Assembly (NCBI RefSeq): GCF_020026925.1
Contig: NZ_JAIQDW010000020.1
Coordinates: 1 to 64,000, forward strand
Direction: 5' to 3'
DNA from: Flavobacterium hibisci
GTDB taxonomy: Bacteria; Bacteroidota; Bacteroidia; Flavobacteriales; Flavobacteriaceae
DNA: 64,000 nt
The notes under the pieces are model-generated. The model made no database searches. It saw only the letters and a program-made list of their open reading frames with translations, and had not been told where the DNA came from. Shown piece after piece: positions 1 through 8,703 of the stretch; position 1 is the first letter of the stretch, and the number at the start of each line of letters is the position of its first letter. Made by a program: the position numbers and the translations under genes.

Positions 1-166
1 TCCAGGCTAACTATTATTCGACGAATATCTATCGGTTCTTTTTCGAATCTCCCGATTCCATTACTCTTATTATTTTGTCTTGAAATCTCTTTCAAAACGG
101 CTGTCAATTCAATATGTCTACGAACGTATCTTCTTTTCTTATTTCGCTTGTCTCTCAAAGCGGGTG
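1..166 (-). other. rRNA operon leader (16S upstream region)
   Basis: Read on the minus strand, this stretch follows a strong promoter and resembles the spacer between promoter and 16S rRNA in Flavobacterium rRNA operons. The 16S gene itself would start just beyond position 1. The assignment rests on recalled similarity of the leader, including a stretch reading TTGAATTGACAGCCG on the minus strand, and on the absence of an ORF. The mature rRNA is not in the window. Confidence 0.6.
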
Positions 167-196
167 CAAAAGTAATCTACTTATTTAGATTTACAA
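167..196 (-). promoter_or_regulatory. promoter of the leftward rRNA operon
   Basis: The minus strand shows TTG (194-196), a 19-nt spacer, then TACTTTTG (167-174), followed by CACCCGC. This is the canonical Bacteroidetes sigma-ABfr promoter (TTG-N17-23-TAnnTTTG). A-rich tracts lie upstream at 200-300, as expected for a strong stable-RNA promoter. Confidence 0.75.
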
Positions 197-240
197 GCTT
201 TTTTACAGAGTTTTTTCAACTTTTTTCAAAACTTTTTCCT

Positions 241-1189
241 AACACTCTGATAACGGTAAATTTAGATTAGAAATAAAAAATAAAAAAAATAAAACCTTTC
301 TTACTTTTTGATTTTTTATTAATTCTACTCTATCGAAAAAAACTGATTTTATAGAATTGGCAACTGTTAGTATTTGATAAGTAAAATATCAAAAAACATT
401 AATATAGAGAACTTTCTCAAAATATACATTAGTTATTCAATTTATACATTATACTTACAATCAAGCTCTTTACTCTATTTCGGAATCGTTACATAAAAAA
501 TAATTGGGCTTGGTATCTATTTCTGCCACAAAAACCAATGCGCTATTTTAGAAATATTTCACTATTTAAGTTTTGTAACAGATCATGACACATTATAATT
601 TACAAAAGAAGTACCTTAGAAAATATAAGAGCTCTTAAATACAAGGCTCGAAGTACAGAAGTATTCGAACCATATAACCCGAAGTCTTGTAAATGGTGTA
701 TTTTAATTTTAGAAATCGACTTTGCTACAGTTTTGATCCCAAAAGACTGAATTAAAGGAATTAAAAAAAACACTCATTTTACTGGCTTTTGATTTGACCG
801 TTATTGGAGAAAATTCGAATCTTTTATTACAAGATTTGAAAATATTAGCCGAATCTTTTTAAGATATTTATAATATGAAATTAATACAAAAAATTGTAGT
901 TAACTACCAAAAATGTCTAAATATTGTAATAGGAAATTATTTTTCTGTTTCATAAGTCAAATAATTTGCTAGTAACCGGATGGTGTTTTACTTTTTTTTA
1001 TCTAGTATTTCTGTATTTGCAAAAACAATAAAATTGTCTTTAGCTCGTGATACCTGTTCATCTATAATTAACATTTACTTTTTGATTCACCTAAAAGATT
1101 AGCTTTTTCATAAATTCATGTAAGTCATTGAGATATAAAGGCACATCTTTTAGAAGTATTTAAACGAAATAAATTATAATATTTTTGTT
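241..1189. other. long AT-rich non-coding stretch
   Basis: About 950 bases have no ORF with recognisable content on either strand. Stops are frequent in all frames. The stretch sits between an rRNA promoter and a recombinase remnant, so it is best read as decayed DNA. I see no RNA gene or repeat in it. Confidence 0.5.
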
Positions 1190-1275
1190 ATGGAAACTGC
1201 TTATTTATATGTCAGAGTACTGACGAACAAAAAGCAAAAACTATTGATCAGTCAATTGATTTCTCTGTGCCAGAA
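1190..1275 (+). pseudogene. remnant of a serine site-specific recombinase (N-terminus)
   Basis: An ATG opens a reading frame beginning METAYLYVRV, the usual start of Bacteroidetes serine recombinases (TAYLYVRVSTDEQ). Two bases then seem to be missing: in the neighbouring frame the text continues TDEQKAKT and DQSIDF. The catalytic Ser codon falls at the deletion. After about 85 bases the similarity stops and the sequence runs into the 3' end of the oxidoreductase gene on the opposite strand. Only the first 25 or so residues of a protein normally 200-500 residues long remain. This is a degraded mobile-element or resolvase gene. Confidence 0.6.
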
Positions 1276-1300
1276 AAAACAATTCAAACAAACGCAACCA

Positions 1301-2395
1301 TCACAACCGTCTCTCCCAAAAAGCAGCAGTTTTCCACCTGGTTTCTGCTTGGTAAAAAATACTTTTATGTTTTAGGTAATATTGCCAAATGAACCCTGTT
1401 TGTTCAGTATGTGTTTTTCGAAGTGTTTCAGTAAAACCATACTGTAATAGTAAAGCTTGCAATTGCATGGCACTGGCCATTGCATTGTACATGCCCTGAG
1501 AAGATAATGGGTCAAAACTTAATGCTGCATCACCTAGAGCAGCCCATTGTTGCCCGGCTACTTGTTCTAATTTAGTCGAATTAGCAGCAACTGAACCTTT
1601 AAAAACAATAGCATTTTTATGTTCTTTTAGTAAAGATAAAATAACAGGATTTTCTTTTGCCAATTCTAAAAATGAGGCAGTCGTTTTAAGTTCGTTTTTA
1701 GCCACTAAATCAGCATCGGTATGAAAAGCCACTACTCGTTTGTCACTAGGAACAACAGCACTATACCACCAACCATTTTCACTGGCTGAAATAGTACTCA
1801 TGGTATTGGTCCGGGTATTAGGTAAAGTAACCCAACAAGCAATCAATTTGTCTTCGACTTCCCGTTTAATGCCAAGACTTTTTGCAAAATGCGATTGGCG
1901 ACCACTTGCATCAATAACAAAAGAGGCCGAAATCGTTGAAACAGATAAAGAGGTATCACTAGCTCTCAATTGCACCTCCCAACGAGAATTTTCATAAGAA
2001 CTATTATACAGTTTGAAACCCCATAAACAATGAACTCCGCGGCTCTCTGCAACTCTTCTTAAATGGGTTTCAAAAACCTGTCGATCCAAATTTTTAACAA
2101 AACCATCTGGATTTCTTAAATCATCTACAAGATGTACCTGATTACTTCCCCAATAGGACTGCATACCAACGTTTTTTTGATACAAAGTGCCTAGTTGGTT
2201 TTCCAAACCATCTAACAAATCTAATTGTTTTAAAATACGTTGCGAAGCAGGAGCTAAAGATTCTCCAATACGCTCAATAGGTTCAGGAAGTTTATCGACT
2301 AATGTTACCTGATAGGTATCTATCAGAGAAATGGCAGCAATGCAACCTGCAATGCCGCCACCTATAATTAATATATCTGTTTTTTCTGTTGCCAA
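1301..2395 (-). CDS. LodB-like FAD-dependent oxidoreductase
   Basis: This 364-residue flavoprotein has an N-terminal Rossmann fold (DILIIGGGIAG, residues 7-17) and a later FAD-binding segment of the AALGDAALSFDPLSSQG type (around 285-300), as in the tryptophan-halogenase/LodB group. The gene follows the LodA-like gene after two bases, so the two are probably translationally coupled. In known systems LodB is needed to form the cysteine tryptophylquinone cofactor of LodA; that role is inferred here from family and context. The only start that keeps the full FAD motif is TTG at 2395; no ATG is available upstream. A true halogenase would carry extra lysine and WxWxIP motifs, which I do not see. 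The 3' end abuts the recombinase remnant. Confidence 0.75.
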   Translation of the reverse strand: MATEKTDILIIGGGIAGCIAAISLIDTYQVTLVDKLPEPIERIGESLAPASQRILKQLDLLDGLENQLGTLYQKNVGMQSYWGSNQVHLVDDLRNPDGFVKNLDRQVFETHLRRVAESRGVHCLWGFKLYNSSYENSRWEVQLRASDTSLSVSTISASFVIDASGRQSHFAKSLGIKREVEDKLIACWVTLPNTRTNTMSTISASENGWWYSAVVPSDKRVVAFHTDADLVAKNELKTTASFLELAKENPVILSLLKEHKNAIVFKGSVAANSTKLEQVAGQQWAALGDAALSFDPLSSQGMYNAMASAMQLQALLLQYGFTETLRKTHTEQTGFIWQYYLKHKSIFYQAETRWKTAAFWERRL

Positions 2396-2397
2396 AC

Positions 2398-5300
2398 CTA
2401 ATATTTTTTTGGAATAAAACGCTGGAAACGTACCAACTGTTCAGGAACACCAACATCTTTTCTAGGTTGTCTGGAATGGGGAACAGTTCTTGTTTTAGTA
2501 AATTTATGTGCTTTAGAAGCTAATAAATCTACCAGTTTTTCAACTTCGTTTGTTAAAGCTTCATCCTGAACCAATTCGTCCTCAACCAATTTTAACAGTT
2601 GTTCGCGAGTACTTTCTGTTACAACTTGTTCAGTAAATAAACCTTCATTAGATAAATACCCTAAAGTAGTCTGTAGCAAGGATTCTTCCTTATTATTCAA
2701 ATTCTTATTGTTATTTAAGATTTTTCTTAATCTGGCTTCTGTCTCTTTCAACAACAGTTGATTTTGTTCTTCATTAGGAACTACACCAATTTGCATTTCT
2801 GGTGGAAAATTAGCACTATCAGGGACACCTGGACGTGGCTGCACAATTGCTAGCTTGTCAAAATACTTCACCATTGCATTGATCTGATTGGTCTGTGTTG
2901 GTGCTTCGCCATCTAGAGGCAAATCATCCAGCCAAAAATAACGAAATGCAAAAGCTTCTCTACGGGTTTCTTCTGCTAAGTGTGTATCTAAAGTTTCTTT
3001 GTAACGCTCTTCACTCAAAATATTGTTCGGAACCCTTGCAGGCCAAAATGTTGGCAGATAAGGATCGTATGCAGTAGTATAACCATCTCTGCAGCTTGCT
3101 GTATCAGTCTGCCAGGGAATAGCCATCCATCTGGTTACACCACCTGGTACCTGACCTCCTAGTAAAGGACCAGCAGGCAAAGTCAGGACATCACTATTCA
3201 TAGTAGATCCATAATAATGATAATCGGTTTTTGGTGTTTTTGGAGCATGTTTCAATCGAAAAGGAGCCATATACATACCAGAAGTTCGCATAGGCCAGGT
3301 CATTTCACAGCCCGGATGGAAAGCATCTGCCAAACAGAAATCCATAGCTGCTTTAGTTAGCATATCCGGTTGTTCAGCAATAGGATAGTCATCAATTTTT
3401 TTAACAGGCGGAACATAAGGACAACCTGTTTTGTCTACAAAATCAGCATCAAAATCACCTTTGACCCATTGATCTAAAAACTCCAGTTGCAAATGAGATA
3501 AAGTAGAATGCTGGCGGACAGAACCTGTGGTAGGAATGGCAACCGCATCACCATATAACCAGGGCCATAGCTGTGGAGCCTCAGCGCCAGACTGATCAAA
3601 CCTACGGAAATTATTAGAAATAGTACGACGCATTTCTAAGTTGGCAGAAGAAGGGTCATTTAGTTTTTTTACCCATGCTACGCTGGTATAATTAAATTGT
3701 CCGCCCCATCCAAAAGCTGCTGCAAATCCTGCATTTACCCATTGCAAGTTGGTCATTCTTTCAAAAATAGGCAAGATGTCTTTACAGAAAGAGGGTCTTG
3801 CTGGTCTCACCAACATTCCCGATTCTACAGCAACACTACGCATTAAATCCCACATCGTACGAACCGATTTTTGCATAGGGGCATAATCCGGTGGAGCACA
3901 AATTACCCAGGCAGGATCTACATTAAGAACTACTCCATCATATTCTACTGTAGCAGTAACAGGCCCATCTGACATATCATCATACCAGCCTTCATTGTTG
4001 GCAAAGGTAATGGCTCTGTCGCCATTGATATTTTTCGATTTACCATGACCACCCAGCATTATTAAGCGTCCTTTTTCATCGGTATGCATTTCTCCTAGAT
4101 AAACCTGTTTGCCCATGAACTTACCTGTGAACTTTTTTCCTTCAGTGACATTAGGTTTTGAAATACTTTCGCCACCACCGTCAATCAATAACTTGCTGCG
4201 GTCTTTTACATCAATATTTCTCAATAAAGAAGGTGGAACATTAGGATCGGTGGCATCCGGAATATCTAAGGCAATCTGGAACTGATACCAGGATGCTTTT
4301 TGATTGGCCAAATGCGAATGCCAGGTAATTTTAGCATTTTCCATAGTCAGCTCCTTAATCGCTTTTCCGGCAGCATTGAAACCATAAATGCGAAACTGTG
4401 CCGCCTGACGTTTGATGGCTCCTGTTTTGTCGCGATAAGCATACACATCATCTTTGGCTTCTGGCTCATCTACTAAAGGACCTATGAAATACTCTTCTTC
4501 ACTATTTCCCACACGCATCACACCAATAGGGGGATAAATACCAGCTCTAACAATACAAGTACTATCCTCGTCTGTATTACCCCTAAAATGTGGATTTATA
4601 GCATTAGGTTCCTGTAGCTGCTGTCCATTGGCCTGATGTCTGGCTTCTGCACTAGCTGCATAAACTGTTTTACGAGCCTCTGCAATTGAACCTAAAGGTT
4701 TATGAGCTCCTAAAGTTCTCCAAATATTAAATGAAAGATTGCTTCCAAATTCAGACTGACCAATCGCTGTTATATCTTGTTGTGGTAAATGCAGCTTAGC
4801 AATACAGATGTACGGACTTTCCTCTGTACTCCAGACTACTTGTGCATCATTAAGAGGCATGGTTAAATCGTTAGTACGCAATTGGATTTCAAATCTGAAA
4901 GTAGCAGCCCCATTGCGTAAACGTTTTTCTAAATCCAGTCGTAAATAATTATCATTATCAAAAGGTGCTCCTTTATAAGTATCCTCCGGAACCAAACGGT
5001 ATTTAACAATTTGATTTTCGCCTAGCTGAAAAGGTAAAATAGCCCAATAACCAGTACTTAACACACTTGCTTCTTCTTTCTGCATAGCTTGCAGAATACT
5101 AGCCAGTTCAGGATGTTTGTTAATATAAGTATCATAATCCCTGTCAATAACACCGGCAGTTGTAAACGTGCACATTTGCTGTGCATCACGAGCAAAAAAG
5201 CGATCAATATTCTGAAAAATGAAATCGGCAGTAGAACCTTCCCCAAAAAGCTTCGGTCCTTCTACACCAAACAATTTCAACCCGACTCCAATAGTGGAGT

Positions 5301-5616
5301 GCAAGTCAGGTGAAGTAGTGCCTGTATCACTGGAGAAACGAACAGCACAATCATAACGAGAGCTGGCAAAAATACCTATTTTGAATTTTTCAGGAATATC
5401 TTCATTGATTATAAATTGACCATAAGTAATCCCATGTTGTTTTCTAAAAACAGCACGCTCTGCTGGATTCTGCCCTTTTTCAATTCGTGTTTTTTGGCCC
5501 ATTTCTACAAACATCTCTTTCAGTCGCTGTGTCACCATTTCAGTACTGCCGGTACTGTCCCAACATTTTACGTTGTTTGCTGTAGGTTTTTCAATGATTC
5601 GTTTTTTGTTGTCCAT
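2398..5616 (-). CDS. catalase-like domain fused to LodA-like CTQ-dependent oxidase
   Basis: This protein has 1072 residues and two parts. Residues about 45-345 resemble a catalase-like heme fold: RKQHG near 58-62, AVRFSSDTG at 91-99, FFARD at 140-144, and the segment FNIWRTLGAHKPLG at 296-309 followed by RKTVYAASAEARH. Residues about 352-1072 match LodA-like amino-acid oxidases: RAGIYPPIGVMRVGNS near 357-372, then RQAAQFRIYGFN, and later CKDILPI with Cys611 and LWPWLYGD with Trp684 and Trp686. One Cys/Trp pair is the candidate for the cysteine tryptophylquinone crosslink; LodA itself uses a Cys and a Trp 65 residues apart. LodA enzymes oxidise an amino acid with release of H2O2 and ammonia. 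No signal peptide is visible. A LodB-like maturation flavoprotein follows directly. The substrate cannot be read from the sequence. Confidence 0.7.
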   Translation of the reverse strand: MDNKKRIIEKPTANNVKCWDSTGSTEMVTQRLKEMFVEMGQKTRIEKGQNPAERAVFRKQHGITYGQFIINEDIPEKFKIGIFASSRYDCAVRFSSDTGTTSPDLHSTIGVGLKLFGVEGPKLFGEGSTADFIFQNIDRFFARDAQQMCTFTTAGVIDRDYDTYINKHPELASILQAMQKEEASVLSTGYWAILPFQLGENQIVKYRLVPEDTYKGAPFDNDNYLRLDLEKRLRNGAATFRFEIQLRTNDLTMPLNDAQVVWSTEESPYICIAKLHLPQQDITAIGQSEFGSNLSFNIWRTLGAHKPLGSIAEARKTVYAASAEARHQANGQQLQEPNAINPHFRGNTDEDSTCIVRAGIYPPIGVMRVGNSEEEYFIGPLVDEPEAKDDVYAYRDKTGAIKRQAAQFRIYGFNAAGKAIKELTMENAKITWHSHLANQKASWYQFQIALDIPDATDPNVPPSLLRNIDVKDRSKLLIDGGGESISKPNVTEGKKFTGKFMGKQVYLGEMHTDEKGRLIMLGGHGKSKNINGDRAITFANNEGWYDDMSDGPVTATVEYDGVVLNVDPAWVICAPPDYAPMQKSVRTMWDLMRSVAVESGMLVRPARPSFCKDILPIFERMTNLQWVNAGFAAAFGWGGQFNYTSVAWVKKLNDPSSANLEMRRTISNNFRRFDQSGAEAPQLWPWLYGDAVAIPTTGSVRQHSTLSHLQLEFLDQWVKGDFDADFVDKTGCPYVPPVKKIDDYPIAEQPDMLTKAAMDFCLADAFHPGCEMTWPMRTSGMYMAPFRLKHAPKTPKTDYHYYGSTMNSDVLTLPAGPLLGGQVPGGVTRWMAIPWQTDTASCRDGYTTAYDPYLPTFWPARVPNNILSEERYKETLDTHLAEETRREAFAFRYFWLDDLPLDGEAPTQTNQINAMVKYFDKLAIVQPRPGVPDSANFPPEMQIGVVPNEEQNQLLLKETEARLRKILNNNKNLNNKEESLLQTTLGYLSNEGLFTEQVVTESTREQLLKLVEDELVQDEALTNEVEKLVDLLASKAHKFTKTRTVPHSRQPRKDVGVPEQLVRFQRFIPKKY

Positions 5617-6377
5617 ATTTTGTAATTATTGGTTAGTTACGATAGTTAGTAGAAATCTTATGATTTATCTTATACTTATGACAACCAAAATAGGGCAATC
5701 GTTAACCGCTATTAATAGTATATCCTTACAAATCCAAAACTTATCTTATAGTTGAGATGAGATAGTTTTATGTGTTTATTTATACTCCAAAATTTGAAAA
5801 ATTATTCAGTAAAAAACATCTAAATGTCACAAGAGTGTTTTATTTAGGTACAGAACCTTTAAAAAGTTGATTTACGGTTTTGACTAATGTGGTTCATCCC
5901 TTTTGTATGTCCTTATTTGAAATTAGAAGCTGTTCTGTTAAGTTTCGAAAATGAACAATGGCTGAAGCAGCTCAAAAATTAAATTAACAAGCTATCTAAT
6001 GCGGTAAAACTGTTGGTATATGCTAGGTGACTGAGATAATTGGAAATACAAATATGCTTCCGAACGGCAAAAATGGAAATGGTTAAAGAAGAATTAGAGT
6101 AATATTTATTTCCTCCTAAAACGCTTGCATTACAGTTGAACTTCAAAAACCAGGATATCAATTATATTCAAACACAGTACTTATTTATGTGTTCGTGTTA
6201 ATTCTTTACGTCTCAGTAAAAAAGAATAAAATTAGACTAAAAAATGACAAAACAGAATATTGAATATGAGAAGTCAGAGACGTTCGTTTCAGCATTTTTT
6301 ATAAGAACACTTAGGAAAACAGGCTTTACCAAACCGCGCCTAACTAAATTCCGTATATATTTATAAAACACAATATT
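5617..6377. other. intergenic stretch without a recognisable gene
   Basis: About 760 bases lie upstream of the catalase-LodA gene. Short ORFs here lack recognisable content. The stretch lies next to a transposase remnant and probably contains decayed mobile DNA. I found no convincing TTG-TAnnTTTG promoter for the leftward oxidase gene. Confidence 0.4.
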
Positions 6378-6641
6378 ATGAATACTAATTCACTACACCT
6401 GACTGCAAAAATTTACCGCTGTCTCACCGAAAATCAAGGACAGTCACTTCATTTTGAAGAACTTTGTGCCCTCATTTATCCTGCTGATCTGAAAGTAGGT
6501 GATGCTAATGATTTGCTTTCTGCCGAAATTGAGTACAAAACCAAGGTAATGAATTCATTAATCTTTCTTTCTCACATTAAACTGGTTATTTTAAACGAGC
6601 GTACAGACGAAAGCTTTCTTAACTTATCTAATAGAAACTAG
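6378..6641 (+). CDS. small hypothetical protein
   Basis: This 87-residue ORF starts at an ATG preceded by an AT-rich region. Its composition is balanced and protein-like, with an alternating helical pattern (KIYRCLTENQGQSLHFEEL, then a Leu-rich second half). There is no signal peptide, membrane segment or known motif. I do not recognise the family; similar short proteins may exist in other Flavobacterium genomes. The stop lies at the very edge of a transposase remnant, so the gene may have been the neighbour of an insertion. The function is unknown. Confidence 0.5.
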   Translation: MNTNSLHLTAKIYRCLTENQGQSLHFEELCALIYPADLKVGDANDLLSAEIEYKTKVMNSLIFLSHIKLVILNERTDESFLNLSNRN

Positions 6642-6838
6642 CTGTATTTTGTAAAAGCAATACAATATCCCGAACAATACAGAATCATTTTCAAACGATA
6701 TTGAATTATTTTGACAACAGAAGCACTAATGCTTCGGCAGAATCATTCAATGCAAAAATAAAAGCGTTCAGAATAAAATTCAGAGGGGGTAGAAATATAG
6801 AACTCTTTCTTTTTAGGCTAACAAATATTTATGCTTAA
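6641..6838 (+). pseudogene. 3' remnant of an ISL3-type (ISAon1-like) transposase
   Basis: From about 6663 to the TAA at 6836-6838 one open frame reads IQNHFQTILNYFDNRSTNAS and continues with AESFNAKIKAF and FLFRLTNIYA. This is the conserved C-terminal end of Bacteroidetes ISL3-family transposases, including the Glu of the DDE site in SAESFNAK. No start codon or N-terminal domain is present, and the frame breaks upstream near 6650. An insertion sequence once ended here, beside the tRNA operon, and has been eroded. I see no terminal inverted repeats. Confidence 0.75.
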
Positions 6839-6906
6839 TTTTTCAATCCCACAGGTTTTCGTATTGATCCCGTATTGATCCTTAAAAACTAAATAACGTA
6901 AAACAA

Positions 6907-6938
6907 AAAGAGGATAATCAGTTACGATTATCCTCTTT
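6907..6938 (-). terminator. terminator of the tRNA operon
   Basis: A perfect 13-bp inverted repeat (AAAGAGGATAATC / GATTATCCTCTTT) with a 6-nt loop is followed on the minus strand by TTTTTGTTT. It lies just past the last tRNA, so it ends the leftward tRNA transcript. Confidence 0.85.
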
Positions 6939-6940
6939 AG

Positions 6941-7014
6941 TGATCCCAGAAGGATTCGAACCTTCGACCTACGCATTAGAAGTGCGTTGCTCTATCCAGC
7001 TGAGCTATGGAACC
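6941..7014 (-). tRNA. tRNA-Arg (TCT)
   Basis: A cloverleaf forms on the minus strand. The acceptor stem is GGTTCCA with TGGGATC, the D arm is GCTC...GAGC, the anticodon arm reads ACGCACTTCTAATGCGT with anticodon TCT, and the T arm is GAAGGTTCGAATCCTTC. CCA is not encoded. It is the last gene of a three-tRNA operon. Confidence 0.93.
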
Positions 7015-7044
7015 ATTTCTTTTTAAACTTATGGCAAAGTTTTG

Positions 7045-7119
7045 TCGGGGTGGCAGGATTCGAACCTGCGGCCTCCTGCTCCCAAAGCAGGCGCGATAAC
7101 CGGGCTACGCTACACCCCG
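7045..7119 (-). tRNA. tRNA-Pro (TGG)
   Basis: The acceptor CGGGGTG pairs with CACCCCG, the anticodon loop CTTTGGGAG gives anticodon TGG, and the T arm is GCAGGTTCGAATCCTGC. CCA is not encoded. It lies between the Ser and Arg tRNAs in the same operon. Confidence 0.93.
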
Positions 7120-7133
7120 AGGCAAAATTTAAG

Positions 7134-7217
7134 CGGAGAGACAGGGACTCGAACCCTGGCGACGGTTACCCGTCGACAGATTAGCAATCTGCTCCATTAC
7201 CGCTCTGGCACCTCTCC
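7134..7217 (-). tRNA. tRNA-Ser (GCT)
   Basis: This is a class II tRNA with a long variable arm (GACGGGTAACCGTC). The acceptor GGAGAGG pairs with TCTCTCC (one G-T pair), the anticodon arm GATTGCTAATC gives anticodon GCT, and the T arm is CAGGGTTCGAGTCCCTG. It is the first gene of the tRNA operon. Confidence 0.93.
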
Positions 7218-7250
7218 ATGCTCAAGGAATTGTTTCCCTTTTTGCGGTTG

Positions 7251-7281
7251 CAAATGTAAGACAACATTCGATATCTCACAA
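7251..7281 (-). promoter_or_regulatory. promoter of the tRNA Ser-Pro-Arg operon
   Basis: On the minus strand TTG (7279-7281) is followed by a 20-nt spacer and TACATTTG (7251-7258), then C. This fits the Bacteroidetes consensus and lies 33 nt upstream of tRNA-Ser. Confidence 0.8.
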
Positions 7282-7402
7282 CTATTTTTGCGCTTTTTTC
7301 AATCTTTTTTTAATCTTTTTTTTAAAACACTTCACAATCAAACAAATAGAAATTAACAAAAAATTCATCTAAATTTAAAATCTGCCCTATTCCATACAAA
7401 AT

Positions 7403-7432
7403 TTGAATTTGTTCAAATAAACAGTAAATTTG
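7403..7432 (+). promoter_or_regulatory. promoter of the thiolase gene
   Basis: TTG (7403-7405), a 19-nt spacer and TAAATTTG (7425-7432) followed by C match the Bacteroidetes promoter. The start codon at 7459 lies 26 nt downstream of the -7 element. Confidence 0.75.
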
Positions 7433-7458
7433 CTTTACTAACTAATATTAAACAGAAC

Positions 7459-8637
7459 ATGAACAAAAGAGTTGTTATCGTTTCTGCCGTTAGAACACCT
7501 ATCGGAAGTTTCATGGGAGGTTTATCTACCGTACCCGCACCAAAATTAGGAGCTGCTGCCATAAAAGGGGCTCTCCAAAAAATTAATCTTGACCCAAAAC
7601 TGGTAGATGAAGTTTTCATGGGTAATGTAATTCAGGCTGGCGTTGGGCAGGCTCCGGCTCGTCAGGCAGCATTATTTGCAGGTTTATCTGAAGAAGTTGC
7701 TGCTACAACCGTAAACAAAGTATGCGCCTCCGGAATGAAAGCTGTCATGTTCGCAGCTCAGGCAATTGCCTGTGGAGATGCTGAAGTTGTTGTTGCCGGC
7801 GGAATGGAAAGTATGAGTTTGATTCCGCATTATGTACAGATGCGTGCCGGAAACAAATTTGGCCCTGCTACCCTGCTGGATGGTATGCAGAAAGATGGTT
7901 TGACAGATGCTTACGATAACAACGCAATGGGAGTTTGCGCTGACTTATGTGCAACCGAATACAACATCAGCCGTGAAGAACAAGATGCTTTCGCAATTCA
8001 ATCTTACGAAAGAAGTGCAAAAGCCTGGGATGCCGGAAAATTCGACAATGAAGTGGTTCCTGTTGAAGTCCCACAAAGACGTGGTGAACCGGTTATATTT
8101 TCAAAAGACGAAGAATATACTAATGTAAAATTAGATAAAATTCCATCTTTAAGTGCTGTTTTCACAAAGGACGGAACCGTAACTGCTGCAAATGCTTCAA
8201 CAATTAACGATGGAGCTGCGGCTTTAATTTTAATGTCTGAAGAAAAAGCAAATGCATTAGGTTTAAAACCGCTTGCTTACATTAAAGGCTATGCAGATGC
8301 GGCACAGGAGCCAAAATGGTTTACCACAAGCCCTGCAAAAGCATTACCAAAAGCGTTGGATAAAGCCGGAATTTCAATCTCAGATGTTGATTATTTCGAA
8401 TTAAACGAAGCATTTTCTGTTGTTGGTTTAGCAAATGCAAAAATTTTAAATCTCGATAGTAATAAAGTAAATGTTAACGGCGGAGCGGTTTCTTTAGGAC
8501 ATCCTCTTGGAGCTTCAGGCGCACGTATCATCGTTACACTACTAAACATTTTAGAACAAAACAATGCCAAAACCGGAGCTGCTGCAATATGCAACGGCGG
8601 CGGCGGCGCATCTGCCATTGTTATTGAGAGAGCCTAA
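7459..8637 (+). CDS. acetyl-CoA C-acyltransferase (thiolase)
   Basis: This 392-residue thiolase has the family's usual length. The acyl-accepting Cys lies in NKVCASGMK (about residue 88). The C-terminal catalytic segments are LNEAFS, GHPLGASGAR (His near 350) and CNGGGGASA (second Cys near 380). It either condenses two acetyl-CoA or cleaves 3-ketoacyl-CoA; sequence alone does not separate the biosynthetic from the degradative type, though the length and the GxGQAPARQA segment resemble acetyl-CoA acetyltransferases. It is cytoplasmic. It stands alone with its own promoter and terminator, not next to other beta-oxidation genes. Confidence 0.9.
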   Translation: MNKRVVIVSAVRTPIGSFMGGLSTVPAPKLGAAAIKGALQKINLDPKLVDEVFMGNVIQAGVGQAPARQAALFAGLSEEVAATTVNKVCASGMKAVMFAAQAIACGDAEVVVAGGMESMSLIPHYVQMRAGNKFGPATLLDGMQKDGLTDAYDNNAMGVCADLCATEYNISREEQDAFAIQSYERSAKAWDAGKFDNEVVPVEVPQRRGEPVIFSKDEEYTNVKLDKIPSLSAVFTKDGTVTAANASTINDGAAALILMSEEKANALGLKPLAYIKGYADAAQEPKWFTTSPAKALPKALDKAGISISDVDYFELNEAFSVVGLANAKILNLDSNKVNVNGGAVSLGHPLGASGARIIVTLLNILEQNNAKTGAAAICNGGGGASAIVIERA

Positions 8638-8649
8638 ATAAATATTCAC

Positions 8650-8684
8650 ATCAGGAGTTGTAAATTCAATAACTCCTGATTTTT
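8650..8684 (+). terminator. terminator after the thiolase gene
   Basis: The inverted repeat ATCAGGAGTT / AACTCCTGAT with an 11-nt loop is followed by TTTT. It sits 13 nt after the thiolase stop codon. Confidence 0.8.
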
Positions 8685-8703
8685 AACTTATAAATTTCCT
8701 TAA

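Noticed and set aside
1301..2395. True tryptophan halogenase
   Set aside because: The protein is too short and the halogenase Lys and WxWxIP motifs are not seen; the LodA neighbour points to LodB.
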